From: Panacagrimonas sp046594215
GTDB lineage: Bacteria > Pseudomonadota > Gammaproteobacteria > Nevskiales > Nevskiaceae
Direction: 5' to 3'
Length of the DNA: 64,000 bases
NCBI GenBank assembly: GCA_046594215.1
Contig: JBKJPX010000057.1
Span: 1-64,000 of the forward strand
The position numbers were made by a program, and so were the translations under genes. Below are positions 41,561 through 50,877 of this stretch, one piece after another (positions within the stretch are counted from its first letter, which is position 1; each line of letters opens with the position of its first letter). Under the pieces are notes generated by a model, which did no database searches, was not told the origin of the DNA, and saw only the letters and a program-made list of their open reading frames with translations.

Positions 41561-42104
41561 GGACATCGAAGTCCGGTCGACGGCGGGGGTTACCTCGCCG
41601 TCTGCGGGCAGGTTGGTCGGCTATGCGGCCGTGTTCGGTGCCAGCGCGGACCTGGGCGACTTCACCGAGTCGGTTCGCGCAGGAGCCTTTACGAAGACGC
41701 TGGCCACGCGCAACGGCAACGTCCTGGCGCTGTACGACCACGAGCGCCGGAGCGTGCTGGGCCGCACCGGAGCGGGCACGCTCAAGCTGTCGGAAGACAG
41801 TAAGGGCTTGGCATTTGACCTGTCGCTGCCCGACACCACGTTAGGCCGCGACCTCGCTGTCCTGGTCGAGCGTGGCGACGTGGCCGGGTGCAGTTTCGCG
41901 TTTGTCTGTGATGCGGATAAGTGGGAGACGCGGGGCAAAACACTGCATCGCGACCTGCTGGCCGTAACCCTGCACGAAATCACGATCACGCCGTCGCCGG
42001 CCTATGCCGACACCGCGGTCGCGATGCGCAGCCGGCCGAAGGCCTTTCAGATGATCGTTGTCGGCGGGAATACCCGTCGCGCTTGGCTGGACACCTGCCG
42101 ATGA
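41541..42104 (+). CDS. HK97-family prohead maturation protease
   Basis: The 187-residue protein starts inside the last 20 bases of the capsid gene. The herpes/HK97 assemblin-like protease core is visible: GRLVGYAAVFG, the histidine in ALYDHERRSVLGRT, the serine in DVAGCSFAFVCD and the acidic strand LHEITITPSPAYADT, typical of the S78 family. It should cleave the delta domain of the capsid protein. The stop overlaps the portal start (ATGA). Confidence 0.93.
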   Translation: MTSPDCKDIEVRSTAGVTSPSAGRLVGYAAVFGASADLGDFTESVRAGAFTKTLATRNGNVLALYDHERRSVLGRTGAGTLKLSEDSKGLAFDLSLPDTTLGRDLAVLVERGDVAGCSFAFVCDADKWETRGKTLHRDLLAVTLHEITITPSPAYADTAVAMRSRPKAFQMIVVGGNTRRAWLDTCR

Positions 42105-43270
42105 AGTGGCCGTGGATGTCTGAGAAGCGCAGCGCGCCAGATCCGTCCTGGTCGGCACTGGTTCCGAGTGCCACCACCGGGACCGGGGCACACGTCACCG
42201 CGCACGAAGCCGAAGGGCTGTCGGCTGTTTTCGCGTGCGTGCAGACCATTGCCGAGACGGTCGCCGGCCTGCCGCTGATTCTGTATCGGCGGACGACGGA
42301 TGGCGGACGCGAGCGAGCGCCGGAGATGAGCCTTTACACCGTCCTGCACTCGCAGCCGAACGCATGGCAGACCGCGCTTGAGTTCCGCGAGCAGATGCAG
42401 GCGAGCGTCCTGCTGCGCGGCAACGCCTACGCCAAAATCCGCTTCGACGGTGGCGGGAACGTGGTCGCGCTGGAACCGCTGATGACGGATCGCGTCACGG
42501 TCCTGAAGCTGGGCAATGGGCGTATCGCCTACGACTACCACGACGACAGCGGACGAGCGCGTCGACTGCTGGCCGACGAAGTACTACACCTCAAGGATCG
42601 CACCGAGGACGGCATCGTCGGCCGCAGTCGCATCCGCGTAGCGCGCGAGACGCTTGGGCTGGCACTTGCGCAGCAAGAGCACGGCGCGCGCACCTTCGCG
42701 AACGGGACGCGCCTGTCCGGCGTCCTGGAGACACCGCACCAGATGACCGAGCCTGCGCTAGAGCGCATCGGCAAGTCGTGGCGCGAGCAGTTCAGCGGGA
42801 CCGCCAATGTCGGCAAGACCGCCATTCTCGAAAACGGCCTGACCTACAAGGCCGTCAGCATGTCGCTGGAAGACGCCGAGTGGATCGCCGCTTCGCAGTT
42901 CAGCGTCGAGCAGGTGTGCCGGATCTTCCGGGTGCCTCCGACGATGGTCGGCGACCTGCGCCACGGTAACTATTCAAACTCCGTCGAGATGGGGCGCGTG
43001 TTTGTTACGCATACCCTGAGACGGCACCTCATCATGTGGGAACAGGGGATCGAGCGCGTCCTACTCTCCCCCGCTGCACGCGAACGCTACTTCGCCGAGC
43101 ACAACGTCGAAGGACTGTTGAGGGGCGATAGCGTCAACCGCTCCACCTTCTACGAATCAGGCATCCGCGCCGGATGGCTGTTGCCGAGTGAGGCGCGACG
43201 CCTGGAGAACCTTCCGATGGTCGAGGGACTGGACGATGCCGTCAGGCTTCAGACAGCACCAGCCGCCTAG
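42101..43270 (+). CDS. HK97-type portal protein
   Basis: The ATG at 42101 overlaps the protease stop and gives 389 residues. Characteristic segments are SAVFACVQTIAETVAGLPL, LHSQPNAWQTALEFREQM, LLRGNAYAKI, WIAASQFSVEQVCRIFRVPPTMVGDLRHGNYSNSVE (in parts), and GLLRGDSVNRSTFYESGIRAGWLLPSEAR (in parts). Portals form the dodecameric ring for DNA entry and tail attachment. Gene order here is capsid-protease-portal, the reverse of lambdoid HK97-type phages, where the portal comes first. Confidence 0.94.
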   Translation: MKWPWMSEKRSAPDPSWSALVPSATTGTGAHVTAHEAEGLSAVFACVQTIAETVAGLPLILYRRTTDGGRERAPEMSLYTVLHSQPNAWQTALEFREQMQASVLLRGNAYAKIRFDGGGNVVALEPLMTDRVTVLKLGNGRIAYDYHDDSGRARRLLADEVLHLKDRTEDGIVGRSRIRVARETLGLALAQQEHGARTFANGTRLSGVLETPHQMTEPALERIGKSWREQFSGTANVGKTAILENGLTYKAVSMSLEDAEWIAASQFSVEQVCRIFRVPPTMVGDLRHGNYSNSVEMGRVFVTHTLRRHLIMWEQGIERVLLSPAARERYFAEHNVEGLLRGDSVNRSTFYESGIRAGWLLPSEARRLENLPMVEGLDDAVRLQTAPAA

Positions 43271-43598
43271 GCCCGAAGGCAAGGCACACCAAGCGAGGCC
43301 GAACGACCGGCAGCGCCGCCGCTACCTGCACACGGGTAGCGCGCAATGGCGTGCCATCCGCAAGGCGCAGCTTGAGCGATTCCCATTCTGCGAGCGATGC
43401 AGCGATGCAGCGAACGAAGTCGACCACCGCGACGGAGACACCAGCGACAACCGCATCGGGATCGCGCTCGCGAGCTTGTGCAAGTCGTGTCACTCCGCGA
43501 AGACACGACGAGAACAGAACGAAAAATCACCAGCAACCGAGGCAACGCGGCACGCGCTCTCAGGCTCACACGCGCAACCGCGCATAGGGGCGGGATAG
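43236..43598 (+). CDS. HNH endonuclease of packaging module
   Basis: The ATG at 43236 overlaps the portal end by 35 bases and gives 120 residues. The HNH fold shows zinc ligands in FCERCSDAANEVDHRDGDTSDN (in parts) and SLCKSCHSAKTRR, with catalytic His in EVDHRDGD and Asn/His in the following segments. HNH proteins encoded beside terminase genes assist DNA cleavage at cos or pac sites in HK97-like phages. An upstream start at 43188 is possible but unlikely. Confidence 0.88.
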   Translation: MPSGFRQHQPPRPEGKAHQARPNDRQRRRYLHTGSAQWRAIRKAQLERFPFCERCSDAANEVDHRDGDTSDNRIGIALASLCKSCHSAKTRREQNEKSPATEATRHALSGSHAQPRIGAG

Positions 43599-43600
43599 CC

Positions 43601-44005
43601 ATGGCGTTGCGTGGACAGAAACCCAAGCCCCTCGCCCTTCGTCTGCTGTCTGGGAACGCAGGAAAGCGCCCGATGAACGTCCTGGAGCCTCGCCCGCCTG
43701 TGACCGCCATCGAACCGCCTGAAACGCTCACGGACGCCGCTGTGGGGCACTGGATGCGCCTTGCGCCGATGCTGACCGAGTGCGGAATCCTGAAGGCCAG
43801 CGACTTCGACACGCTTGCGCTGTACTGCGAGGGATACGCGCAGTTCATCGCAGACCGTCAGGAGGGCAAGTTCAGCGCCTCCCTGGTCGGGCAGCTTCGC
43901 CAGCTACTAGGGGAATTGGGCATGACGCCGAGCGCGCGCACGCGGATCGTCGCCGACAAGGAACCCGAGCATGGCCAAGAAAAGGGCCGTTTCTTCTCAG
44001 CCTGA
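43601..44005 (+). CDS. phage terminase small subunit, P27 family
   Basis: The ATG at 43601 gives 134 residues. The start MALRGQKPKPLALRLLSGNAGKR (in parts) with a following proline-rich linker, then LTDAAVGHWMRLAPMLTECGILKASDFDTLALYCEGYAQF (in parts), is characteristic of P27-family small terminases. The protein recognises the packaging start on DNA. It overlaps the large-subunit gene by 35 bases. Confidence 0.92.
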   Translation: MALRGQKPKPLALRLLSGNAGKRPMNVLEPRPPVTAIEPPETLTDAAVGHWMRLAPMLTECGILKASDFDTLALYCEGYAQFIADRQEGKFSASLVGQLRQLLGELGMTPSARTRIVADKEPEHGQEKGRFFSA

Positions 44006-45545
44006 GCCGGGTTACTGGTTCGACGCCGATGCTGCCGAGCGGGCCGTCGCGTTCTTCGCGGAGTGCCTGACGCACACCACCGGAGAATGGCGAGGCCAGC
44101 CGTTCGTGCTCGCCGACTGGCAGGCCGACCGGATCGTCCGCCCCTTGTTCGGATGGAAGCGCCCGGATGGGACCAGACGCTACCGCACCGCCTTCATCGC
44201 AGTCCCGCGCAAGGCCGGCAAGACGACGCTCGCCGCAGGGCTGGCGCTGTACTGCACGTTCGCGGATGGCGAACCGGGTGCGCAGGCCGTCAACGCCGCC
44301 GCAGACCGCGAGCAGGCCGCGCTGTGCTTCGACGTGGCGAAACAGATGGTCGAGGGCGAGGCGGAGCTACGCACGCGCGCGGACGTGTTCAAGCGCGCCA
44401 TCGTCGTGCCGGAGTCCGGCAGTAGTTACCGCGTGCTCTCGTCCGATGCCTACACAAAGCACGGCCTGAACTGCCATTACATCGGGGCCGACGAGCTTCA
44501 TTGCTGGCCGGGTCGCGAACTGTGGGACACGCTGGTGACGTCGACCGGCGCACGTCGTCAGCCGCTTACCGTGGTCACGACGACTGCAGGCTATGACCGG
44601 CATTCGCTGTGCTTCGAGTTGTGGGACTACGCGCGCAAGGTCCGCGACGGGATCATTGCTGACGATGCGTTTCTTCCGGTCCTGTATGAAGCCGACGAGG
44701 CCGACGACTGGAAAGAACCAGCGACCTGGGCGAAGGCTCATCCCGGCTATGGCGTCACCGTGTCGGCCGATTACTTCACTACCGAATGCGCGAAGGCTCA
44801 GGCGACACCGGGTTACGAAAACACGTTCCGGCGTCTGCTGCTGAACCAGTGGACCGAGCAGGATTCGCGCTGGCTGGCGATGGACGCATGGGACGCCTGC
44901 CGGGCCGAACTGCCCGACCTGGCGCACGTCGAGTGCTGGGCTGGCCTGGACCTCGCCAGCACGACCGACATCACGGCGCTGGTGCTGGCATTCCCGCGCG
45001 CCGACAAGCTCATCCTGGTCCCGCACTTCTGGATACCCAAGGAGCGCATCAGGGACCGCGTGCGCCGCGACCGGGTGCCTTATGACGTCTGGGTGCGCGA
45101 CGGGCTGGTGACGGCCACGGACGGCGCGGTGACCGATTACGACCGAATCCGCGCGGACATCAACGCGCTGGCCGAGCGATACCGCATCAAGGAAATCGCG
45201 TTCGACCGCTGGAACGCAACGCAGCTTGCCTCGCAGCTTCAGGGCGACGGATTCGCGATGGTCGGATTCGGGCAGGGCTTCGCGAGCATGAGCGCGCCTG
45301 CGAAGGAACTGGAACGCCGGATCGTCGGGCGTGAGCTGGTGCACGACGGAAACCCGGTCCTGCGCTGGATGGTCGGCAACGTCACCGTCAGCCAAGACCC
45401 GGCCGGCAATCTCAAACCCGACAAGGCCAAGAGCACGGAGCGCATCGACGGCGTGGTCGCCGCGTGCATGGCCATCGGTCGCTGGCAAGTCGCCGAGACA
45501 GCACCGGCCAATGTCTACGACAGCCGAGGACTCGCATTCGTATGA
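43971..45545 (+). CDS. phage terminase large subunit
   Basis: The 524-residue motor has an N-terminal ATPase with Walker A PRKAGKTT (79-86) and Walker B YIGADELH (170-177, D174/E175). A C-terminal RNase H-like nuclease follows, starting with the metal-binding GLDLASTTDITALV and later DRWNATQLASQLQGDGF. It belongs to the Terminase_1 group of HK97-like phages. It would pump element DNA into the procapsid. The gene appears intact, with no frameshift. Confidence 0.94.
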   Translation: MAKKRAVSSQPEPGYWFDADAAERAVAFFAECLTHTTGEWRGQPFVLADWQADRIVRPLFGWKRPDGTRRYRTAFIAVPRKAGKTTLAAGLALYCTFADGEPGAQAVNAAADREQAALCFDVAKQMVEGEAELRTRADVFKRAIVVPESGSSYRVLSSDAYTKHGLNCHYIGADELHCWPGRELWDTLVTSTGARRQPLTVVTTTAGYDRHSLCFELWDYARKVRDGIIADDAFLPVLYEADEADDWKEPATWAKAHPGYGVTVSADYFTTECAKAQATPGYENTFRRLLLNQWTEQDSRWLAMDAWDACRAELPDLAHVECWAGLDLASTTDITALVLAFPRADKLILVPHFWIPKERIRDRVRRDRVPYDVWVRDGLVTATDGAVTDYDRIRADINALAERYRIKEIAFDRWNATQLASQLQGDGFAMVGFGQGFASMSAPAKELERRIVGRELVHDGNPVLRWMVGNVTVSQDPAGNLKPDKAKSTERIDGVVAACMAIGRWQVAETAPANVYDSRGLAFV

Positions 45546-45877
45546 GCTACAACGCGCAGGAATTGAATCAGCGCATTACGGTGCAGGAACGCATCGACGC
45601 GCAAGACCCGGAGACGGGCGAGATCACGACGACGTGGCAGACGTTCGCGCAGTTGTGGGCGAAGGCGGAACCCGCTGTCGGGCGCGAGTACGAAGCCGCT
45701 GCGGCGCTGCAGGCGCAAAAGCCTGTGAAGTTCACAACGCGATGGCGCGACGACCTGCGCGAGTCCATGCGCATCGTGTGGCGCGCGACGAACTACAACA
45801 TCCGCAGCATTGCCGACATCAAAGGCAAGCGTCGCGAGATGCTGATTTACGCAGAGGGTGGCGTTAACGACGGATAG
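45542..45877 (+). CDS. phage head-tail adaptor (head closure/joining) protein
   Basis: The ATG at 45542 overlaps the terminase stop (ATGA) and gives 111 residues: LNQRITVQERIDAQDPETGE, TWQTFAQLWAKAEPAVGREYEAAA (in parts), RIVWRATNYNIRSIADIKGKR (in parts). This is the gp16/SPP1-type head-completion family, which seals the portal and offers a docking point for a tail. It is the last gene of the element; no tail gene follows. Confidence 0.9.
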   Translation: MSYNAQELNQRITVQERIDAQDPETGEITTTWQTFAQLWAKAEPAVGREYEAAAALQAQKPVKFTTRWRDDLRESMRIVWRATNYNIRSIADIKGKRREMLIYAEGGVNDG

Positions 45878-45995
45878 CGCGTCGGGGTTGGTGAAACGGG
45901 CCGGCGCGTTACCTCTACCCGTCCACCGCCAGTGTTAGCCGAGCTGGCCGGAATCATCGGCAGTTGGCCACGCCCTCGGCTGGGCACCGGCCCGG

Positions 45996-46024
45996 AGCCT
46001 CGTCAGAGCGATTCTGGCGAGGCT
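45996..46024 (+). terminator. likely terminator of the packaging operon
   Basis: AGCCTCGTCAGA-GCGA-TTCTGGCGAGGCT forms an 11-pair stem with one G-U pair. It is followed by TCGTTATTTC, a weak T-rich tail. It lies 119 bases after the adaptor stop. The bases between the adaptor and attR (45878-46107) hold no gene. Confidence 0.6.
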
Positions 46025-46043
46025 TCGTTATTTCTGCCGTTTG

Positions 46044-46061
46044 CAGTTACTAGGCAGTTAC
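46044..46061 (+). promoter_or_regulatory. possible integrase arm-type sites (right)
   Basis: CAGTTAC occurs at 46044-46050 and 46055-46061, eleven bases apart and in the same orientation, 47-64 bases inside attR. The third copy is at 38301 beside attL. Confidence 0.3.
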
Positions 46062-46107
46062 GGTGGGGTTTCCGTAGTGCCTAAAAACTCGTAACTCGTT
46101 GATTTAA

Positions 46108-46184
<77 letters not shown>

Positions 46185-46256
46185 AAACTTTGAACTGGCT
46201 TCGTCCCGTCTTAACGGGCCGCGGATGATACCGGCAGCTTGCCGGAACGGGAAGGC

Positions 46257-46670
46257 TCAGCGCAGCAGCTTGAGCAGCGACTCGAGCTCGTCGCGCACCT
46301 GCCGGATCTGTGCGTCGCGCCCGGGCCCCGTCGGTGCGAGGTGCGGAGAATTCGCGGACGGAGCGAGCGCGATGTTCTCGGGCACGTCGCTGCCGAGCTT
46401 GAGCTGGTCCTTCAGGCGCTGCCGCGCGCCGCCGATCGTGAAGCCCTGGTCGTACAGCAGGCTCCGGATGCGGCGAACCATCACCACGTCCTCGTGCTGG
46501 TAATAGCGGCGATTGCCCCGCCGCTTCACCGGCTTGAGCTGTGGGAACTCCTGCTCCCAATAGCGCAGCACGTGTGGTTTGACCTGGCATAGATCTGACA
46601 CTTCGCCGATGGCGAAGTAGCGCTTGCGCGGAATCTCGGGTAGCTCGACCGGGGTCTCAATCGCTTGCAT
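46257..46670 (-). CDS. MerR-family transcriptional regulator
   Basis: The 137-residue protein has the MerR winged HTH: YFAIGEVSDLCQVKPHVLRYWEQEFPQLKPVKRRGNRRYYQHEDV (in parts), then a coiled dimerisation helix with a C-terminal RQVRDELESLLKLLR. No metal-binding cysteine set is present, so it is the CRISPR-unrelated MlrA/HTH_17-like type that sits next to ihfA in many gammaproteobacteria. Its start overlaps the ihfA stop by 14 bases. Confidence 0.93.
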   Translation of the reverse strand: MQAIETPVELPEIPRKRYFAIGEVSDLCQVKPHVLRYWEQEFPQLKPVKRRGNRRYYQHEDVVMVRRIRSLLYDQGFTIGGARQRLKDQLKLGSDVPENIALAPSANSPHLAPTGPGRDAQIRQVRDELESLLKLLR

Positions 46671-46950
46671 CGAGCTCGACCCTCAGGCGCAGCTTCTGGC
46701 CTGGACGGAAAGTGACCACGCGGCGCGCGGAGATAGGAATTTCTTCACCGGTCTTTGGATTGCGACCCGGACGCTGATTCTTGCTACGCAACTCGAAATT
46801 TCCGAACCCGGACAGCTTGACCTCTTCACCCGCTTCCAGCCGCCCACGAATTTCCTCAAAGAAGAGGTCCACGAACTCCTTGGCCTCACGTTTGTTGAGG
46901 CCCAGTTCGTCGAACAGTGCTTCTGAAAGTTCGGCCTTGGTCAAAGCCAC
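46657..46950 (-). CDS. ihfA: integration host factor alpha subunit
   Basis: The 97-residue DNA-bending protein reads MALTKAELSEALFDELGLNK and carries the beta-arm motif RPGRNPKTGEEIPISARRVV with the intercalating proline, as in other IhfA proteins. It pairs with IhfB, and IHF commonly helps sigma-54 promoters and tyrosine integrases, both of which are predicted in this window. Location after pheT is the standard gammaproteobacterial arrangement. Confidence 0.98.
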   Translation of the reverse strand: MALTKAELSEALFDELGLNKREAKEFVDLFFEEIRGRLEAGEEVKLSGFGNFELRSKNQRPGRNPKTGEEIPISARRVVTFRPGQKLRLRVELDASD

Positions 46951-46978
46951 GATGTCGGATCCCCGCTGCCGGAACGGA

Positions 46979-49342
46979 TCAGGCCCGCCCCGATGCCCCC
47001 AAACTTGCCGCCACCTCGGCGTTGATGCGTGCCATCGCCGAGTCGATCTCTACGTCTGTTAGCGTGCGCGAGTAGTCTTGGAAAATCAAGCCTAAAGCCA
47101 TGCTTTTGAAGGTAGTACCGAGATTCTCGCCCCGATATACGTCGAATACGAAGACATCCCTCAGCGACGCCGGCCCGGCCGCGCGGACAGCCTGCCGCAA
47201 GGCGTCCAGCGAAACCGACTCGGGCACGATCAGGGCGAGGTCCCGTCGCGACGCCGGGAATTCGGGCACCGGACCGGCCTTCGGGACCCCCGCACGGCGC
47301 AATACGGCCGCGTCCAGCTCGAAGACGAGGGCCGTGGACGGCAGGCCCAGGTCGGCCACCAAGGCCGGGTGCAGCTCGCCGATCCAGCCGGCGGGCCGCC
47401 CTTCGAAACTCACCTGGGCGCTGCGGCCCGGGTGCAGCGCCGGGTGGGCGGCCGCGTCGAACCCGAAGGCCTGCGGCTGGCTGAACAAGGCCTGGACCTC
47501 GCCCTTGAGGTCGTAGAAATCCGCGGCGCGCGCCTTGGCACCCCACTGCTCGGCCAGTGCCGGGCCGGCGATCAGACCCGCGAGGCGCGAAGTCTCGACG
47601 ATTCCGCCGTCCACCCGCGCGAAGCACACGCCGGCCTCGAACAGGCGGAAGCGCTGCGCCTGGCGCGCGTGGTTGTACCGCCAGGCGTCGAGCAGCCCGC
47701 ACCAGAGCGTCGAGCGCATCAGCGCGAGGTTGTCGGCAATCGGGTTGTCCAGCGGGATCGACACCGTGCCACTGGCCAGCCGCTCCTGTACCGCGCGGTC
47801 CGCGAAGGCCAACGAGATGATCTCCTGCCAGCCGCGCGCCGCCAGCACGTGCTTGAGCGAGGCCAGGCTGCGCTCGGACTCGCGCGGCCGGGCCGGCGCC
47901 ATGCGCACCGCGTAGAGCTTGGCCGGTATGCGGTCGTAGCCGAACAGGCGCGCGACCTCTTCGACCAGATCCGCCTCGATCCGAAGGTCGTAACGCCAGC
48001 TTGGAACCAGCGTGGACCAGGTGCCCCCGATCTCGTTGCGCGTGCTGATGCTCAGGCGCGACAGCAAGGCTTCGACGTCCTTGGCCGGAATGTCGTGGCC
48101 CAGCAGCTTGTTGAGTCGCGCGTGCCGCAGCTTCACGCGCACTTCGGGCAGGGATCGACCGGCGAAAGTGATCGGCCCCGCCTCGCCGCCGCAGATCTGC
48201 TCGGCCAGCTCGGTGGCGCGCTCCAGCGCCGGACGCTGCAGTTCAGGATCCACGCCGCGCTCGAAGCGGTACAGCGCGTCCGAGGCGAGCTTGTGGCGGC
48301 GACCGGTGCCGGCTACCGCGTTCATCGCGAAGCAGGCGCTTTCGAAGAACACGCGGCTGGTCGAGGCCGAGACCGCGGTCGAGGCTCCGCCCATGACGCC
48401 GGCGAGTGCGATCGGTCCGCTGTCATCGCAGATCAGCAGCTCCGCGTTGTTGAGTTCAACGGCCTGGTCGTTGAGCAGGACCAGCGACTCGCCGGTCTTG
48501 GCGCGCCGCACGCGTACCGTGCCCGACAGGCGCGAGCCGTCGAAGGCGTGCATCGGCTGACCGAGTTCCAACATCACGTAGTTGGTGACGTCGACCAGCG
48601 GCTGGATGCTGCGGATGCCGCTGCGGCGCAGGCGCTCGCGCATCCAGTCCGGCGTGCGCGCACGCGCGTTCAGCCCGTACATCACGCGCCCCGCGTACGC
48701 CGAGCAGTCGGCGGGGCTTTCGATCTCCACTGAGTGCCGATGATGGCCCACGACCACCGCGTGCTTCGCGCGCGGCCGCAACATGTTCACGCCGTACAGC
48801 GCCGCGACTTCACGCGCCAGGCCCACGACCGACAGGCAGTCGCCACGGTTGGGCGTGATCTCGAGATTGAGGATCTTGTCGTCGAGCGACAGGTGCTTCT
48901 CGATCGGCGTACCCAGCCGTGCATCGGCGTCGAGTTCCAGCAGCCCATCCGATTTCTCCGCCAGGCCCAGCTCGGAGGCCGAGCACAACATGCCGGCCGA
49001 CTCCACGCCGCGTAGCGCGGAAGCCTTGATCTCCATGCCGCCGGGCAGGCGCGCGCCCGGCAACGCCACGGGCGCCACCATGCCCTCGCGCGCGTTGGCG
49101 GCGCCGCAGACGATCGTCGACCTCGCAGCCGCGCCCACGTCCACTTCGCACACGCGCAGGCGCTCGGCGTTGGGGTGCGGGGCGATCGACACGATGCGAC
49201 CGACGACCACGCCGCGCGGAAGCTCCGCGCACACGGGCTCGATCTCCAGTTCGAGGCCGCCCATCACGAGGCGCTCGGCGATCTGCTCGATGGTCGCGGA
49301 CGGGTTCACCCACTCGCGCAGCCACTGTTCGGAAAGTTTCAT
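46979..49342 (-). CDS. pheT: phenylalanyl-tRNA synthetase beta subunit
   Basis: The 787-residue subunit has the normal order: an N-terminal tRNA-binding domain (EQWLREWVNP...VVGRIVSIAPHPNAERLRVCEVDVG in parts), B3/B4 editing domain, B5 region, catalytic-like core and C-terminal ferredoxin-fold anticodon-binding domain (FPASRRDLALIVPESV; SMALGLIFQDYSRTLTDVEID in parts). It combines with PheS to charge tRNA-Phe. It lies 12 bases after pheS. Confidence 0.98.
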   Translation of the reverse strand: MKLSEQWLREWVNPSATIEQIAERLVMGGLELEIEPVCAELPRGVVVGRIVSIAPHPNAERLRVCEVDVGAAARSTIVCGAANAREGMVAPVALPGARLPGGMEIKASALRGVESAGMLCSASELGLAEKSDGLLELDADARLGTPIEKHLSLDDKILNLEITPNRGDCLSVVGLAREVAALYGVNMLRPRAKHAVVVGHHRHSVEIESPADCSAYAGRVMYGLNARARTPDWMRERLRRSGIRSIQPLVDVTNYVMLELGQPMHAFDGSRLSGTVRVRRAKTGESLVLLNDQAVELNNAELLICDDSGPIALAGVMGGASTAVSASTSRVFFESACFAMNAVAGTGRRHKLASDALYRFERGVDPELQRPALERATELAEQICGGEAGPITFAGRSLPEVRVKLRHARLNKLLGHDIPAKDVEALLSRLSISTRNEIGGTWSTLVPSWRYDLRIEADLVEEVARLFGYDRIPAKLYAVRMAPARPRESERSLASLKHVLAARGWQEIISLAFADRAVQERLASGTVSIPLDNPIADNLALMRSTLWCGLLDAWRYNHARQAQRFRLFEAGVCFARVDGGIVETSRLAGLIAGPALAEQWGAKARAADFYDLKGEVQALFSQPQAFGFDAAAHPALHPGRSAQVSFEGRPAGWIGELHPALVADLGLPSTALVFELDAAVLRRAGVPKAGPVPEFPASRRDLALIVPESVSLDALRQAVRAAGPASLRDVFVFDVYRGENLGTTFKSMALGLIFQDYSRTLTDVEIDSAMARINAEVAASLGASGRA

Positions 49343-49354
49343 TGGCAGGTGCTG

Positions 49355-50383
49355 TTACGCGAACTGCTGCAGGAAGCGCAGGTCGTTGTTGAAGAACAGG
49401 CGCAGGTCGTCCACGCCGTAGCGCAGCATCGTCAGGCGCTCCACGCCCATGCCGAAGGCGTAGCCGGTGTAGCGCTCCGGGTCGAGGCCCACGGCCTCGA
49501 ATACCTTGGGATGCACCATTCCGCAGCCCAGCAGTTCCAGCCAGCGGCCCGGGTGATCGGGTCCCTTGGACGGATCACGCCAGCGCATGTGTACGTCGGC
49601 GCCCGGTTCCACGAACGGGAAATACGACGGGCGGAACAGCGCCTCGACGTCCTGCTCGAAGAAGCGCGACAGAAAGGTCTGCAGGTCGTACTTGAGATCC
49701 GCGAAGCTCACGTCCTCGGCCACATATAGGCCCTCGACCTGGTGAAACATCGGGCTGTGCGTGCGATCGGAATCCACGCGGTACACACGGCCCGGACAGA
49801 TGATGCGGATCGGCGGCGTGCGGCCGGACTTCACGACGTTCTGCATCGTGCGGATCTGGACCGGGCTCGTGTGCGTGCGCAGCACGTGTGCGCCGTTCTC
49901 AACGTAGAACGTGTCCTGCATCGCCCGGGCGGGATGCAGTTCAGGAATGTTCAGCGCGCCGAAATTGTGGAAGTCGTCCTCGATCTCGGGTCCGTCCATC
50001 GTCTCGAAGCCGAGCTCGTTGAAGAGGCGCTCGATTCGATGCAGCGTGCGCGTCAGCGGGTGCAGCCCGCCCACCCCTTCCCCGCGACCCGGAAGCGTCA
50101 CGTCGATGCTCTCGCTCGCGAGCTTCGTCGCGAGCTCCTTCTGCGCCAGCTGCGTGCCGCGCGCCGAGATCGCGGCGGCCAAGAGGTCCTTCACGCGGTT
50201 CACGCGATCGCCGAAGACCTTGCGCTCTTCGGGCGCCATGCCGCCGAGCTGCTTGAGCAGTTCGGTGACGCGGCCCTTCTTGCCGAGGTAGTTGACGCGC
50301 AGTTGTTCGAGATCGCGGCTGTCGGGCGCGGCCGATATCTCGGTCAGCGCCGCATGCTGGATTGCGTCGATTGATTCGCTCAT
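49355..50383 (-). CDS. pheS: phenylalanyl-tRNA synthetase alpha subunit
   Basis: The ATG at 50383 (GGGGAGACAA upstream) gives 342 residues. The N-terminal coiled coil (DLEQLRVNYLGKKGRVTELLKQLGG in parts) and class II motifs HPLTRTLHRIERLFNELGFE (motif 1), ICPGRVYRVDSDRTHSPMFHQVEGL (motif 2, in parts) and GMGVERLTMLRYGVDDLRLF (motif 3) are all present. It carries the active site for Phe-AMP formation. Confidence 0.98.
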   Translation of the reverse strand: MSESIDAIQHAALTEISAAPDSRDLEQLRVNYLGKKGRVTELLKQLGGMAPEERKVFGDRVNRVKDLLAAAISARGTQLAQKELATKLASESIDVTLPGRGEGVGGLHPLTRTLHRIERLFNELGFETMDGPEIEDDFHNFGALNIPELHPARAMQDTFYVENGAHVLRTHTSPVQIRTMQNVVKSGRTPPIRIICPGRVYRVDSDRTHSPMFHQVEGLYVAEDVSFADLKYDLQTFLSRFFEQDVEALFRPSYFPFVEPGADVHMRWRDPSKGPDHPGRWLELLGCGMVHPKVFEAVGLDPERYTGYAFGMGVERLTMLRYGVDDLRLFFNNDLRFLQQFA

Positions 50384-50405
50384 TTGTCTCCCCGACAAAC
50401 GCAAA

Positions 50406-50487
50406 GGGAGCGGCCCTTGGGCCGCTCCCCGTGCTTTCTCACATTCGCGCCGGTTAAGCCGCGCGCAGCGTCGGCTTCAACCGGCGC
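50406..50487 (-). promoter_or_regulatory. two tandem hairpins between rplT and pheS (possible attenuator)
   Basis: In the direction of transcription, a long stem GCGCCGGTT...AACCGGCGC with an inner AAGCC...GGCTT (50447-50487) comes first. GGAGCGGCCC-AA-GGGCCGCTCC (50406-50427) follows, with CTTTGCGTTTG after it and ending just before the pheS ribosome-binding site. This looks like an anti-terminator/terminator pair, as at E. coli pheST, although I found no Phe-rich leader peptide and the T-run is weak. Confidence 0.5.
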
Positions 50488-50508
50488 AACCCGGCCAACG
50501 CGGCCGCG

Positions 50509-50865
50509 TCAGCCCAGGGCGCTTTTCGCCTTCTCCACCAGCGCGGCAAACGCCGGCTTGTCGTGGATGGCGATATCAGACAGGACCTTGCGGTCCAGCG
50601 TGATGCCCGCCTTGATCATGCCGTTGATGAAGCGGCTGTACGAAAGTCCCAGCTCGTTGGTCGCGGCGTTGATGCGCTGGATCCAGAGCGCGCGGAACTC
50701 GCGCTTCTTGACGCGACGATCGCGGTACGCGTACTGGCCGGACTTGATGACCTGCTGCTTGGCAGCGCGATATACGCGCGACTTCGCGCCCTGGTAGCCC
50801 TTCGCCTTGTCGAGCAGCTTCTTGTGACGTGCGCGGGCAGTTACGCCTCTCTTGACTCGTGCCAT
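50509..50865 (-). CDS. rplT: 50S ribosomal protein L20
   Basis: The 118-residue protein (MARVKRGVTARARHKKLLDK, then GAKSRVYRAAKQQVIKSGQY) is a standard L20, needed for early 50S assembly. It lies 12 bases after rpmI. In E. coli L20 also represses translation of the rpmI-rplT mRNA. Confidence 0.98.
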   Translation of the reverse strand: MARVKRGVTARARHKKLLDKAKGYQGAKSRVYRAAKQQVIKSGQYAYRDRRVKKREFRALWIQRINAATNELGLSYSRFINGMIKAGITLDRKVLSDIAIHDKPAFAALVEKAKSALG

Positions 50866-50877
50866 GTGCGGTTCTCC

